Source of the DNA: Herbiconiux sp. A18JL235
GTDB lineage: Bacteria > Actinomycetota > Actinomycetes > Actinomycetales > Microbacteriaceae
Length of the DNA stretch: 64,000 nt
Direction of reading: 5' to 3'
Assembly: GCF_040939305.1 (NCBI RefSeq)
Contig: NZ_CP162511.1
Coordinates: 992,001-1,056,000, forward strand
Numbering within the stretch: the stretch's first letter is position 1; every line of letters begins with the position of its first letter. This document shows, piece by piece, positions 17,511-26,705 of this stretch. Position numbers and translations under genes: made by a program. The notes under the pieces are model-generated. The model saw only the letters and a list, made by a program, of their open reading frames with translations, was not told where the DNA came from and made no database searches.

Positions 17511-19019
17511 TTATCTCATTGGCGCTGCGGCGAGCAGAACCCTGTTGTTGTCATCTGGTTTGACGACGACCGACTGTCTGCGCACCGTGGGCCCGACGGC
17601 CAACCCGTCGACAGTGTTGCGGACGCCGTTGATCGCCAACCCCGTGTCGGGGGTTCCTATCACTGAGCCGCGGCTAACAGTACTGTCGTTGAAGATCTCT
17701 ATGCCTGTGCCGCCGGTCAAATCGATGCGTGCGTCAGATATCTCCGCCGGACCCTTGCAGAGGATCCCGGTCTGTCCGCCCGACAGCGCGCTGACGGAAA
17801 CGTCGCTGATGCTGGTCGGTACTTTGACTACTGAACTCACAAAGATTCCCGGGCCCGAGCTGCCCTCGACTGACCCGCCTTTCACCGTCGCATTGTCGGA
17901 ACGTACCTGCACACCGCCATTGCCTCCGACGACATGAGGGACGATGACGATTCCCCAACCCACTCGGTGGGTGTCGATCGCTTTGTTGGAACAGTCCGAC
18001 GCTTGAGGTGCGAAGTAGCAATTCTCCGGCTCGCCCGCGTAACCGACTCCCCCGAGGTGTTGCCCGGTGTTCGTCGTCACTGCGTGGCGGACGCGGGACA
18101 TCCTGCCCAGCACGCGCGCGTCGCGTGTTGCGCCAGTGATGTTCACCCCATATCCGAAGTGTGCCTCGCCGTCATCAAGCAGATCAGAAATCTCACAATC
18201 GATCAGGCCGCCCATGCAGTGCGACAGCGTCACGCCTGCGGCGCCACTGTGACCGACCCTGACACCCGTGATCTTGGGGCCCTCTGTAGCGAAGAAGTGG
18301 ACCAGCGGCGAAAACATTGCAGAAGGGTCGTCGCTCATTATTTGGCCGGATCCCGAGACCCACAGGGGTGGTGCGAGTTCGACGGACGACGTTCGAGCAA
18401 CGTCATCAATCGTACGAGGCAGCGGAGCATCGATCGAAATGGTGCCCGCGTCGACTGCAGTGACTCGCCGAAGATACCCGTATCGGTCTTTCGAGTTGGG
18501 GACGACATTCGCACCTGAGAGAAGCACCGTCTCTCCAGCCTTATAGAGCGATGAGTTCCGCACGTCCAAACGCACAGTTTTCTCCGGCATGTCGCGCCAC
18601 GTCGTTTCTCGGAACGTCACCTTGCCCATGCGCGTGAGCGCAGGGTGGTTGCCACGGACATGGAGCGCGCTCGTCGCGGGCAGTACCAACTGAGTCACGT
18701 TGTGGGGAACTTCGACCGGGCCGTCTAAATAGTAGGTGCCTCTCAGCACGGCGATGCCCTGGGCATCCTGGAGGTAGCGCGCGATCACGCCGGTAGCATC
18801 AGTTAACGTGCCGTCCAGCTCAGGAAACGTCGAGAGCTTGTCAAGGGCGGCGCCGGAGGATCGCGGATGAACGGGCCGTCCGAGAACGACTCCGGCAGTG
18901 GCAGCTGACGCGGCTCCGATACCGAGGAGCGAGCAGGTGATGAAAGCTCGCCGTGTCATACGCGGTCTCGAATTCTCGTTACCGCCGGTAGATTCGCGCG
19001 GCTGGAGGGATTCGCCCAC
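17511..19019 (-). CDS. Tat-exported parallel beta-helix protein, short paralog
   Basis: A 502-aa paralog of 9938-12469 without the Ig-like tail. A TRRAFITCSLLGIG twin-arginine signal begins at residue 22 after a polar extension. GTG at 19019 is preceded by AGGAGGTGG, which supports this start. The beta-helix shares long blocks with the paralog: KVRGNH-like VRGNHPALTR, RYGYLRRVTAVD, FGYGVNITGATRD, RVRHAVTTN, AGEPENC and AIDTHRVGW. It lies 80 bases upstream of the polymerase gene. A role in trimming or modifying exported polysaccharide is inferred from fold and position; it could also be a structural or adhesin-like protein. Confidence 0.8.
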   Translation of the reverse strand: MGESLQPRESTGGNENSRPRMTRRAFITCSLLGIGAASAATAGVVLGRPVHPRSSGAALDKLSTFPELDGTLTDATGVIARYLQDAQGIAVLRGTYYLDGPVEVPHNVTQLVLPATSALHVRGNHPALTRMGKVTFRETTWRDMPEKTVRLDVRNSSLYKAGETVLLSGANVVPNSKDRYGYLRRVTAVDAGTISIDAPLPRTIDDVARTSSVELAPPLWVSGSGQIMSDDPSAMFSPLVHFFATEGPKITGVRVGHSGAAGVTLSHCMGGLIDCEISDLLDDGEAHFGYGVNITGATRDARVLGRMSRVRHAVTTNTGQHLGGVGYAGEPENCYFAPQASDCSNKAIDTHRVGWGIVIVPHVVGGNGGVQVRSDNATVKGGSVEGSSGPGIFVSSVVKVPTSISDVSVSALSGGQTGILCKGPAEISDARIDLTGGTGIEIFNDSTVSRGSVIGTPDTGLAINGVRNTVDGLAVGPTVRRQSVVVKPDDNNRVLLAAAPMR

Positions 19020-19047
19020 GGATGATCCACCTCCTCATTTGAGCCGC

Positions 19048-20007
19048 CTATTCTGACAAGCGGTCACGCAGGGACTGTAGCGCCATCGACTCGGAGGCGA
19101 TCTTCGCTTCTCTCAGTCTCGTCATCTTCAAGGCAAGAGCACGGCTTTCGTCGAGTGCACGCCGCCCGGCGTCAGCGATGCTCCGTGCCGAGTTGTCGGT
19201 GAATACGGCCGCATCCTCGAAATAGCGCAGGAGTGTATTCGTGTTCGACGTGATGAGCGCCTTGCCCGCACCGAGGGCCTCATATCCCGCTCGCTGCATC
19301 GTGAATTCCCTAGTGGTGAGAGCTGCGACAGCACTGCACCAGCTCAGCAGCCGAAGGAAATCGGCATTCGACACGTATCCGGTGAAGTAGACATTCGGTG
19401 GTGCTGACGATGAGACACCGGTTGGAGCCCGACCCGTCAGCACCCACGTGACATCTCTGCCGGAACTGGCTGCTTCAAGAAGAGCGTCGATCGGTTCGTC
19501 GTTCGCGTACGTAACCGGCACGAGGATGAACGTCTTCGCGCGAAGTTCGGCGAGCTTCGGGTCGTCTAACGTGTCGTCGAGGGTGTCGGGCAGGGATGGC
19601 AGAAGGTCGTGCATGACCAGCGCCTCTGTACCGCGAACCGAGACCCTGTCTGCGAGTTCCTCGTTCGTGACCACAGCAAAGCCTCGGCGGCGGAGAATGC
19701 GCAACACTATGCCGCTTGCCCATCGCCACTTGGGGTTCTCCAGGGCTCCGGTATGAAGATCGCCGATCAGCCGTGAGCGCCGTCCCTCCCGAACGGAGAG
19801 AACTGCCAGCAGAGCGGGCAGTGGTGGCTGCATGACGATGACGTGCGAGGGTCTTCCGCTCCGCACAGCCTGTCGGGTGTCGTTCCACTGGCGAAGGTAA
19901 CGTCGCAGTACGTTTCCACTGCCGCCATCGACAAAAATGGCGGGGATATCCAGGGCTGCGGCGAGGTCAGCGCTGCGGCCGTGATGGCGAATCCAACTGA
20001 TGAACAC
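19048..20007 (-). CDS. GT-B fold glycosyltransferase (GT1/GT4-like)
   Basis: A 319-aa protein with FISWIRHHGRSADLA at the N-terminus, HVIVMQPPLPALLAVL, LIGDLHTGALENPKWRW, and a C-terminal half with FILVPVTYANDEPIDALLEA, VYFTGYVSNADFLRLLSWCSAVAALTTREFTMQRAGYEAL and GKALITS. The layout matches GT-B enzymes that add sugars to lipid-linked intermediates. It ends 28 bases before the short beta-helix gene and follows the Alg14/Alg13-like gene by 17 bases, all on the same strand. Donor and acceptor are unknown. Confidence 0.75.
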   Translation of the reverse strand: MFISWIRHHGRSADLAAALDIPAIFVDGGSGNVLRRYLRQWNDTRQAVRSGRPSHVIVMQPPLPALLAVLSVREGRRSRLIGDLHTGALENPKWRWASGIVLRILRRRGFAVVTNEELADRVSVRGTEALVMHDLLPSLPDTLDDTLDDPKLAELRAKTFILVPVTYANDEPIDALLEAASSGRDVTWVLTGRAPTGVSSSAPPNVYFTGYVSNADFLRLLSWCSAVAALTTREFTMQRAGYEALGAGKALITSNTNTLLRYFEDAAVFTDNSARSIADAGRRALDESRALALKMTRLREAKIASESMALQSLRDRLSE

Positions 20008-20024
20008 ACGTGCCCCTTGAAGGT

Positions 20025-20963
20025 TTAGAGTACCCGAGTCGCGGAGGCCCGAGTCAGAGTATCGATGTCGATCTGATCGGCCTCACTCGCTATAGCCAGT
20101 CCTCGCGATGAAACCTCGCGCGTGATCTGAAGCTGGTGATCGTCGACGTGTTCCTTGAACGAGCGTCTACGAGGTACCACCAGCGTCGGGCGGCGAACAT
20201 CGAGCAGGCCCATTATCGTGCCAACCCCCGCGTGGGTCACAACAAGTTCGCTCCCTAATGCGGCCGCCTCGAACTGAGCCGCCGACATCTCGTTGTGCAC
20301 CGTGCCCGGCAGATCATCTCGAATGGTCGAACCGAGCTGCCATACGAACTCCGTGTTTGTCGGAGCGATCTCGACCAGGCGGTCGACCAGGCGGTCGAAC
20401 CTGTATGGGTGGATCGTGCCGAGAGTGACGAATATAGATCGCGGAACCCCGTCGTGCTGCCAAGTGGCGTCCGCGGCGTAGGTATCGAGAACAGAGAACT
20501 CCTGGCGCCACCGCGAGACGTTGTAGCCTGAATGCTGCGCGTAGCGCTCAATGTGAGGGACTCGTTGAAGGATCCGTCCGGTGAGGGATGGCCCATCGAA
20601 TCGCGAGACGCTCTCGATATAGATCGTTCTCGCTCCACGTCGTCGTGCAGGCAGGTGAGACGCTAGAGCAACGGCTGCGCCAGTGCTCACCACCGCGTCG
20701 AAATCTTCTTCCTTGAGGAGGGCGCTGAAGATTCGCGAGGCCTTTGCGACTCCCATGTAGTCACGCGGGGCAATGTAGTCGATGAACTTGTGGCGGGTGC
20801 TGGCGAGAAGGGACACGCTCTGGGGCTTCTCAAAAGTCACCCATAGCGAATCTTCGGCGGGTTGGATTCGTTCCGCCAACCTGTGGAGTTGAGATAGATG
20901 TCCACCCGTGGATGCCACTAGAAGCAGCTTTCGGCCCTTAAGACTTTCCAGAACGGAAGACAA
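20025..20963 (-). CDS. EpsE/EpsF- (Alg14/Alg13-) type glycosyltransferase fusion
   Basis: A 312-aa protein in which two half-enzymes are joined. Residues 1-160 are Alg14/CpsF-like (LLLVASTGGHLSQLHRLA, VVSTGAAVALASHLPARRRGARTIYIES). Residues 175-312 are Alg13/GT28-C-like (SIFVTLGTIHPYRFDRLV, ELVVTHAGVGTIMGLLDVRRPTLVVPRR, EHVDDHQLQI). In many Gram-positive EPS loci these are two genes that act as one transferase on the lipid-linked primer. TTG at 20963 is chosen because GAGGAG lies 5 bases upstream and the family begins here; the frame runs open to 21080 but that part shows no similarity. Confidence 0.85.
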   Translation of the reverse strand: MSSVLESLKGRKLLLVASTGGHLSQLHRLAERIQPAEDSLWVTFEKPQSVSLLASTRHKFIDYIAPRDYMGVAKASRIFSALLKEEDFDAVVSTGAAVALASHLPARRRGARTIYIESVSRFDGPSLTGRILQRVPHIERYAQHSGYNVSRWRQEFSVLDTYAADATWQHDGVPRSIFVTLGTIHPYRFDRLVDRLVEIAPTNTEFVWQLGSTIRDDLPGTVHNEMSAAQFEAAALGSELVVTHAGVGTIMGLLDVRRPTLVVPRRRSFKEHVDDHQLQITREVSSRGLAIASEADQIDIDTLTRASATRVL

Positions 20964-21121
20964 GCATTCTCCTCGACGACGACGTGATGGTGCGTGCGGG
21001 GTGGATTGAGTCCGCTTCCTATATTGTGGCGCAGAATCGCTGAGCTGCCTCACAGCTGATAGGAATGATCCTGGCAGCACAGCGCGGTGGTTGGACTACA
21101 TCCCTTGGTAGGAGAAACACG

Positions 21122-22438
21122 ATGAAGATCTCAGTGGTTGGCTGCGGTTACCTCGGCGCCGTACACGCGGCAGCGATGGCGGACCTGGGACACGACGTCG
21201 TTGGAATAGACGTCGATCAGGCAAAGATCGACGCGCTCGCAGCGGGAAGAGCACCGTTCTTTGAACCCGGCCTTCCCGAGATCTTGACCTCGGCAAGCGC
21301 ATCCGGAAGGCTCTCCTTCTCCTCAGACATCGTTGCCGCGAGCGAAGCCACCGTCCACTTCATTGCGGTGGGAACTCCCCAGAAGCCGGGTTCCTATAGC
21401 GCCGATATGACGTACGTCGACGCCGCACTCGAGGCGCTCCTGCCCATTCTGAAGCCCGGCGATCTGGTTGTGGGTAAATCGACGGTCCCGGTGGGGACCG
21501 CTTCCAGGTTGGCGGAGCGAGTGCGCGAAGTGCAGCCCGCAGCACGCCTCGCGTGGAACCCAGAGTTTTTACGGGAGGGGTTCGCCGTGCAGGACACAAT
21601 TGCGCCCGACCGCTTGGTTTACGGTGTTGCATCTGAGGCGGACGACGCTGCGGCGTCGAAGGCTCAACTCGATGAGGTGTACGCGAAAGCGCTCAGCGAA
21701 GGCACGCCGCTGGTGGTCACGGATTACGCCACCGCAGAACTGGTGAAGGTGTCGGCCAATGCCTTCCTGGCCACGAAGATCTCGTTCATCAACGCAATTG
21801 CCGAGATCGCTGAGGTTACCGGTGCCAACATCACAGAACTCGCCGATGCCATTGGTTTCGATGCTCGAATCGGTCGACGTTTCCTGAACGCGGGTGTGGG
21901 CTTCGGTGGAGGATGTCTTCCGAAGGACATTCGCGCGTTCGGTGCTCGTGCGGAGGAGTTGGGTCGTGGTGAGTCGCTCGCATTCCTCAAGGAGGTGGAT
22001 GCGATCAATTTGCGTCGTCGACAGAGGGTTGTCGACCTCGTCGTCGAGATGTTGGGGCAGCACGCCTTCGAGAAGCGCGTGGCGGTTCTGGGACTTGCAT
22101 TCAAACCGGATTCAGATGACATCAGGGATTCGCCTGCCCTAGATGTCGCTGTGCAGCTGAACGGTCTCGGAGCCCTCGTGAGCGCGACCGATCCGGAGGC
22201 GATCGCGAACGCACGGGCCAAGCATCCCCAGCTTCATTTCGTGACAGCAGTCGAAGACGCAGTGCGGGATGCTGAGATAGTGGTTCTTCTGACTGAATGG
22301 ACCCAGTACCGCGCATTGAGGCCGGCCGACATTGAGAGCCTTGTCTCCGGAAAGCGAATCATTGACGGGCGCAACGTCCTCGACGCGGCGGAGTGGAAAG
22401 CTGCGGGATGGGACTACCGCGGAATGGGCCGTCCCTGA
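21122..22438 (+). CDS. ugd: UDP-glucose 6-dehydrogenase
   Basis: A 438-aa enzyme that oxidises UDP-glucose to UDP-glucuronate with two NAD+. The N-terminal NAD fold begins MKISVVGCGYLGAVHAA (GxGxxG), followed by GKSTVPVGTA and NPEFLREGFAVQD. The catalytic Cys is in GGGCLPKDIRAF, and the C-terminal domain has LGLAFKPDSDDIRDSPAL. ATG at 21122 follows TAGGAG by 7 bases. It supplies glucuronic acid for the EPS and is divergent from the leftward glycosyltransferase genes. BY-kinases are known to phosphorylate such dehydrogenases in other bacteria. Confidence 0.95.
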   Translation: MKISVVGCGYLGAVHAAAMADLGHDVVGIDVDQAKIDALAAGRAPFFEPGLPEILTSASASGRLSFSSDIVAASEATVHFIAVGTPQKPGSYSADMTYVDAALEALLPILKPGDLVVGKSTVPVGTASRLAERVREVQPAARLAWNPEFLREGFAVQDTIAPDRLVYGVASEADDAAASKAQLDEVYAKALSEGTPLVVTDYATAELVKVSANAFLATKISFINAIAEIAEVTGANITELADAIGFDARIGRRFLNAGVGFGGGCLPKDIRAFGARAEELGRGESLAFLKEVDAINLRRRQRVVDLVVEMLGQHAFEKRVAVLGLAFKPDSDDIRDSPALDVAVQLNGLGALVSATDPEAIANARAKHPQLHFVTAVEDAVRDAEIVVLLTEWTQYRALRPADIESLVSGKRIIDGRNVLDAAEWKAAGWDYRGMGRP

Positions 22439-22476
22439 GCTAGGTCAGTACGTTTGTGGCCCTATTGGGGCGACAG

Positions 22477-22505
22477 CTTGTATACAAGCGCCATACAATG
22501 ATCCG
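22477..22505 (+). promoter_or_regulatory. mqo promoter with GntR-like 12-bp palindrome
   Basis: CTTGTATACAAG at 22477-22488 is a perfect palindrome of the (T)TGTATACAA type bound by GntR/FadR-family regulators. It lies between a weak -35 (GCGACA, 22470-22475) and a good -10 (TACAAT, 22494-22499). The -10 ends 6 bases before GTG 22506, so transcription probably starts at the start codon. A bound repressor would block the promoter. The regulator is not obvious in this window. Confidence 0.6.
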
Positions 22506-24002
22506 GTGAGCTCAAAGAACGTGGATGTCGTCTTGATCGGCGGTGGCATCATGAGTGCTACTCTCGCCACCCTCATCAAGCAGGTGGAGCCCGACTGGTC
22601 CATCCTCATTTTCGAGCGGCTCAGTGCCGTGGGCCTTGAGAGTTCCAACCCATGGAATAACGCCGGGACCGGGCACGCTGCTTTGGCTGAGCTCAACTAC
22701 ATGCCGGAGGGCCCGGGCGGTTCGCTCGAGAGTTCTCGTGCGGTGAACATCAACGAGCAGTTTCAGGTCAGCCGACAGTTCTGGTCTTCGCTGGTGTCGC
22801 AGGGTGTCCTTCCGGACCCATCGTCCTTCATCAATCCGACACCGCACATGACATTCGTTCGCGGTGAAGAAAACGTCGACTACCTCCGACGGCGGTACGA
22901 GCTTCTGCGAGACGAGCCGCTCTTTGCGGGTATCGAGTTCAGCGATGATCCACGCGTTATCTACGAGTGGGCACCGGCGCTCATCCGAGGTCGTGCCAAG
23001 AATGAGGTAGTCGCGGCGACCCGGGTTCCCTCTGGTACTGATGTTGACTTCGGATCGTTGACCACGCAGTTGATCGACAACGCGGTTCGTGCGGGCGCTG
23101 ATCTGCGTCTAGAGACTGAGGTGCGCAAACTTCGGAAGCAAAAGGACGGCTCGTGGAACGTCTCGGTGAGGGAGCTCGTCGGGAACACCCCCTACACCGT
23201 CAACGCCAAGTTCGTCTTCGTCGGCGCCGGCGGTCACGCTTTGCCCTTGCTGCAGAAGTCAGGTATCCCTGAGATCAAGGGCTTTGGCGGTTTCCCGATC
23301 AGCGGTCAATTCTTCCGCACAGACAAGCCCGAAGTCGTAGCTCAACACCAGGCGAAGGTCTACGGAAAGGCATCAGTGGGTGCCCCTCCGATGTCGGTGC
23401 CGCACCTCGATACCCGGATCGTGGACGGCCGTCCCTCGCTCCTGTTCGGGCCATATGCGGGTTTCAGTCCGAAATTCTTGAAGACAGGATCATGGTTCGA
23501 CCTGCCCGGGTCGGTGCGTCTCCACAACCTCGGCCCGATGTTGGCAGTCGCTCGCGACAACTTCGACTTGATGAAATACCTCATCGGCGAGTTGCTCGCT
23601 TCACGCAAGAAGAAGCTTGCAGCACTTCGGGAGTTCATGCCGACCGCGCAGTCCGAGGACTGGTACCTGATCACGGCAGGACAGCGAGTTCAGGTGATGA
23701 AGAAGGATCCGAAGAAGGGCGGCGTGCTGCAATTCGGCACCGAGGTCATCACCTCTGCGGACGGAACGATATCCGGTCTTCTCGGCGCCTCCCCGGGAGC
23801 ATCGACGGCCGTTCCGATCATGATCGATCTCATGCACAAATGTTTTCCCGATCGATTCGCGAATTGGGAGAGCACGCTGAGACGACTGATTCCCTCGCTC
23901 GGACACACTCTCAACGACAGCCCCGAGAAGAGCGAGAAGGCGCTCCGCGCGACCGCGGAGGCTCTCGCGCTCGAGCGATCGGGTCACTACGATCGCGTCT
24001 GA
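22506..24002 (+). CDS. mqo: Malate:quinone oxidoreductase
   Basis: A 498-aa FAD-dependent membrane-associated dehydrogenase that oxidises malate to oxaloacetate and reduces menaquinone. The FAD-binding start is VDVVLIGGGIMSATLATLI, then FERLSAVGLESSNPWNNAGTGHAAL, NEQFQVSRQFW, FVFVGAGGHALPLLQKSGI, GFGGFPISGQF, LFGPYAGFSPKFLK and LLGASPGASTAVPIM, all typical of Mqo. The GTG at 22506 is probably leaderless. It is a TCA-cycle gene inside an EPS locus and has no obvious link to the polymer. The upstream gene stops 67 bases before it. Confidence 0.95.
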   Translation: MSSKNVDVVLIGGGIMSATLATLIKQVEPDWSILIFERLSAVGLESSNPWNNAGTGHAALAELNYMPEGPGGSLESSRAVNINEQFQVSRQFWSSLVSQGVLPDPSSFINPTPHMTFVRGEENVDYLRRRYELLRDEPLFAGIEFSDDPRVIYEWAPALIRGRAKNEVVAATRVPSGTDVDFGSLTTQLIDNAVRAGADLRLETEVRKLRKQKDGSWNVSVRELVGNTPYTVNAKFVFVGAGGHALPLLQKSGIPEIKGFGGFPISGQFFRTDKPEVVAQHQAKVYGKASVGAPPMSVPHLDTRIVDGRPSLLFGPYAGFSPKFLKTGSWFDLPGSVRLHNLGPMLAVARDNFDLMKYLIGELLASRKKKLAALREFMPTAQSEDWYLITAGQRVQVMKKDPKKGGVLQFGTEVITSADGTISGLLGASPGASTAVPIMIDLMHKCFPDRFANWESTLRRLIPSLGHTLNDSPEKSEKALRATAEALALERSGHYDRV

Positions 24003-24041
24003 TACTCGACGTTCGTCCAGGAGAGCCCTCCGGTGGTTCAC

Positions 24042-24053
24042 TAAACTGACACG
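24042..24053 (+). promoter_or_regulatory. Leaderless -10 element for the DUF4012 gene
   Basis: TAAACT (24042-24047) ends 6 bases before GTG 24054, the spacing expected for a leaderless transcript. No good -35 is seen and no Shine-Dalgarno precedes the start codon. Confidence 0.4.
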
Positions 24054-25886
24054 GTGACCGACGAGAACCGAACCCGCCGATCCCGCTCGTCTTCGACAAG
24101 AAGGCGACGGAAACGTCCTCGCAGGCGTTGGCCTTGGATCGTCGGCGGCACCTTTCTGTTCATTCTGCTGGTGGTGGGGGGTGCGGTGTGGGTCGGGATG
24201 AACGCCTTCACCGTCAAGAACGAGCTCGAGGCGGCTCGACCGCTCCTGACAACTGTCAAGGCAAAGGTCCTGGCCGGCGAGGCCTCCACGGCTCAGGACG
24301 AGGCTGCCGAGCTCGCTGAGCATGCGGCAAAGGCTCGCGACGCTTCCGCGGGGCCCGTCTGGTGGCTTGCCGAACAGATTCCCGAAGTCGGGCCGAACCT
24401 CGTGGCCGTCCGCACCATCGCCGACAACGTCAGCGATATCGTCGACAACGCCGTCGTTCCTGCGGTCGCGCTCGGCGACAAGCTGTCCCCGTCGGTCTTT
24501 CGTCCCGTCGACGGTGCGGTCGACCTTGCGGCGATTGAGTCGGTTCTTCCTGTCGTCGACAGCGCCGGCACTGCATTGACGGGAGCTAGCCGAGAAATTT
24601 CCGCCCTCGACACGGCCGGGTTGATCGGCCCGGTGAAGTCGGCCGTGGAGGAAATCAACTCTCTGGTGGGCGAGGTCGAGCCCGCAATAGCGACGGCTAA
24701 AGCACTTGCTCCCGTCCTCCCAGGGCTGTTGGGAGCTGATGGTCCACGAAACTACCTCCTGGTTTTTGAGAATTCAGCCGAAGTCAGGCCGCTTGGTGGG
24801 ATCGCTGGCGCGCAGATCCTGGTCACCGCTGACCAGGGCCGAGTTTCAATCACGCAGCAGACGACCGGGCGTGACTTCAAGTTCGAGTCTGAGGAGTTCG
24901 CCAATAGCCATGTGTCGGCGGAAAGCCGGGCTCTCTACCTTCCGCCGTTCGGGGTGCAGAGTCAGAACAACACGCTGACCCCCCGAGTCGAGGTCGCGGC
25001 TGATCTGACACGATCGATGTGGGGAAGCCAGCTCGGCGTGTCTCCCGACACCGTGATCTTCGTAGACCCGATTGCGCTTAGTTACATCTTGGATGCGACC
25101 GGCCCGATCTCGTTGCCAGACGGCACTGAGCTGACCTCGGCAAACTCCAACGATGTACTGCTCAATCAGGTTTATCAGACGTACTCTGAAGACGCAGACG
25201 CTCAAGATGCGTACTTCGAGGCTGCCGCGTCTGAGACCTTCGGTGCGATCATGAACGGAAAGGTCGATCTTCCGACCTTCATCTCTGCTGTTCAGAAATC
25301 CGGCACCGAAAGGCGCATCCTCGCGTCCAGCACGGACGAGACTGTTCAGTCCCTCGTCATCGACGCCGGGCTTCAAGGTCAGATGCCCGCCGAGACACCG
25401 AATGCGCACCAGATTGGCATCTACTTCAGCGACTATCTCGGCTCGAAGATGGATTACTACCTCCGATCCACTATCCACGTGGGTCAGCAGACGTGTGCCG
25501 CAGGCAATCGAATCGTGCGCGTGCAGATTGACGCGACCAACGTGCTCGATCCCGCGGCAGTTGACGGGCTCTCGACCTTCATCACCGGCGCCGGTGGTAA
25601 CGGCTTCCGTGTCCCCTTCGGCGACTTGCGAGTATTCACGTATGTTTACGCCCCGGAGGGGTCGTCGATCTCATCGATTACGGGAACGACCGATCAGACC
25701 GCCGCATTCAAGGGACAAGATGATACGTATCCGGTCGCGCGCGGAGTCATTCAGACTTCACCCGGAGGCACTGAGAGCGCGACTATCGACATCGATGTGA
25801 GCCAACTCGCGCAGAAGGACATCGAGGCCCTCGTGGGGCCGATGCTCGCGCAACCAGATGTTGTGGGCCTTGACTTCTCGTGTTGA
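24054..25886 (+). CDS. DUF4012 membrane-anchored protein
   Basis: A 610-aa protein with a strongly basic N-terminus (RRSRSSSTRRRRKRPRRR), one membrane segment (about residues 27-50), a helical stalk rich in Ala/Val (residues 55-215) and an extracytoplasmic domain starting NYLLVFENSAEVRPLGGIAGAQIL, which is the family signature. DUF4012 proteins are common in actinobacterial EPS loci; the relation of the domain to LytR-CpsA-Psr proteins has been suggested but no activity is established here. It probably works at the outer face of the membrane. It is preceded by an apparently leaderless promoter. Confidence 0.85.
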   Translation: MTDENRTRRSRSSSTRRRRKRPRRRWPWIVGGTFLFILLVVGGAVWVGMNAFTVKNELEAARPLLTTVKAKVLAGEASTAQDEAAELAEHAAKARDASAGPVWWLAEQIPEVGPNLVAVRTIADNVSDIVDNAVVPAVALGDKLSPSVFRPVDGAVDLAAIESVLPVVDSAGTALTGASREISALDTAGLIGPVKSAVEEINSLVGEVEPAIATAKALAPVLPGLLGADGPRNYLLVFENSAEVRPLGGIAGAQILVTADQGRVSITQQTTGRDFKFESEEFANSHVSAESRALYLPPFGVQSQNNTLTPRVEVAADLTRSMWGSQLGVSPDTVIFVDPIALSYILDATGPISLPDGTELTSANSNDVLLNQVYQTYSEDADAQDAYFEAAASETFGAIMNGKVDLPTFISAVQKSGTERRILASSTDETVQSLVIDAGLQGQMPAETPNAHQIGIYFSDYLGSKMDYYLRSTIHVGQQTCAAGNRIVRVQIDATNVLDPAAVDGLSTFITGAGGNGFRVPFGDLRVFTYVYAPEGSSISSITGTTDQTAAFKGQDDTYPVARGVIQTSPGGTESATIDIDVSQLAQKDIEALVGPMLAQPDVVGLDFSC

Positions 25887-26043
25887 CCTGAAAGTCTCGT
25901 GAACCTGCGAGGCGACCTGGCGTGGGCTGGGTTCTCCCTCGAATTGAATCAGAGCCTTCACAGCGTCAAGTACGGTTTACTCGCACCTTCACCCGAACCA
26001 CCTGGCGCTGCCGCGCTCCGAAAGTCACGTCACCCGAGCGAAC

Positions 26044-26664
26044 ATGTCGACCCGTCAACTCCAATCTGCCCTCCGTTCGCTGACCCTGATCACGAGAAAG
26101 CCGTCTAGAAGGAAGAAGTCGCCCTCTCGACGTCTGTCGAAGTCAGCCAGCAAGCCGTGCCCAGAGTCCGGCTCCGCCCTCGCTTTCACCACCGGCGATT
26201 GGGGAACGGGCAATCCCTATCCGGGATTGTCGGCTGCGAAAGGTACATTCACGAATCCCTATCCGTTGGGAGCGACTGCCGCGTGCACCGGGGGTGGGGT
26301 GGCTTGGTTGATCGCGCTCGACCCTCCCGTCGCGAGCGGGGGAGCCGAAGACGACACCTCTGAGAACAGCACGTGGCTACTTCCGGTTCGGGTGACCTTC
26401 GTCGGCGTGAACCCAGTCCATCCCGCTCGCGCACTCCGATTCGGCTATAGGAGTATGGACGGTCGCGAGTATCGCGCGCGCCGGACCGCATCGCATTCAA
26501 TGGGTTCGTCTCGTATAGGGCTTCTGTATCCAAACGGCTCCACGGAGGATCTCGTCCCCATAACGCTACCGAGGGGCTCGGATGTCATTGGTGGGTTCTT
26601 CGTCGACATCCTCAATCAGGATCAGAGAGTGTACTTTTCGCTGGAACCGAACCGAAACGACTGA
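26044..26664 (+). CDS. Unrecognised protein with Trp/Gly/Pro-rich middle
   Basis: A 206-aa reading frame. The first 35 residues are very basic (RKPSRRKKSPSRRLSKSASK) with no membrane segment. The rest has GDWGTGNPYPGLSAAKGTF, a repeated TNPYPLGA, a CTGGGVAWLIA stretch and beta-rich sequence ending VIGGFFVDILNQDQRVYFSLEPN. The composition looks like a real protein and no competing frame overlaps it. I recognise no family. Which in-frame start is used is unclear, since no good ribosome site precedes ATG 26044. It is convergent with the SGNH fragment. Confidence 0.45.
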   Translation: MSTRQLQSALRSLTLITRKPSRRKKSPSRRLSKSASKPCPESGSALAFTTGDWGTGNPYPGLSAAKGTFTNPYPLGATAACTGGGVAWLIALDPPVASGGAEDDTSENSTWLLPVRVTFVGVNPVHPARALRFGYRSMDGREYRARRTASHSMGSSRIGLLYPNGSTEDLVPITLPRGSDVIGGFFVDILNQDQRVYFSLEPNRND

Positions 26665-26705
26665 GCCGTCCTGTTTGCGCACCGCACCAATTCGGTCGCC
26701 TACGG

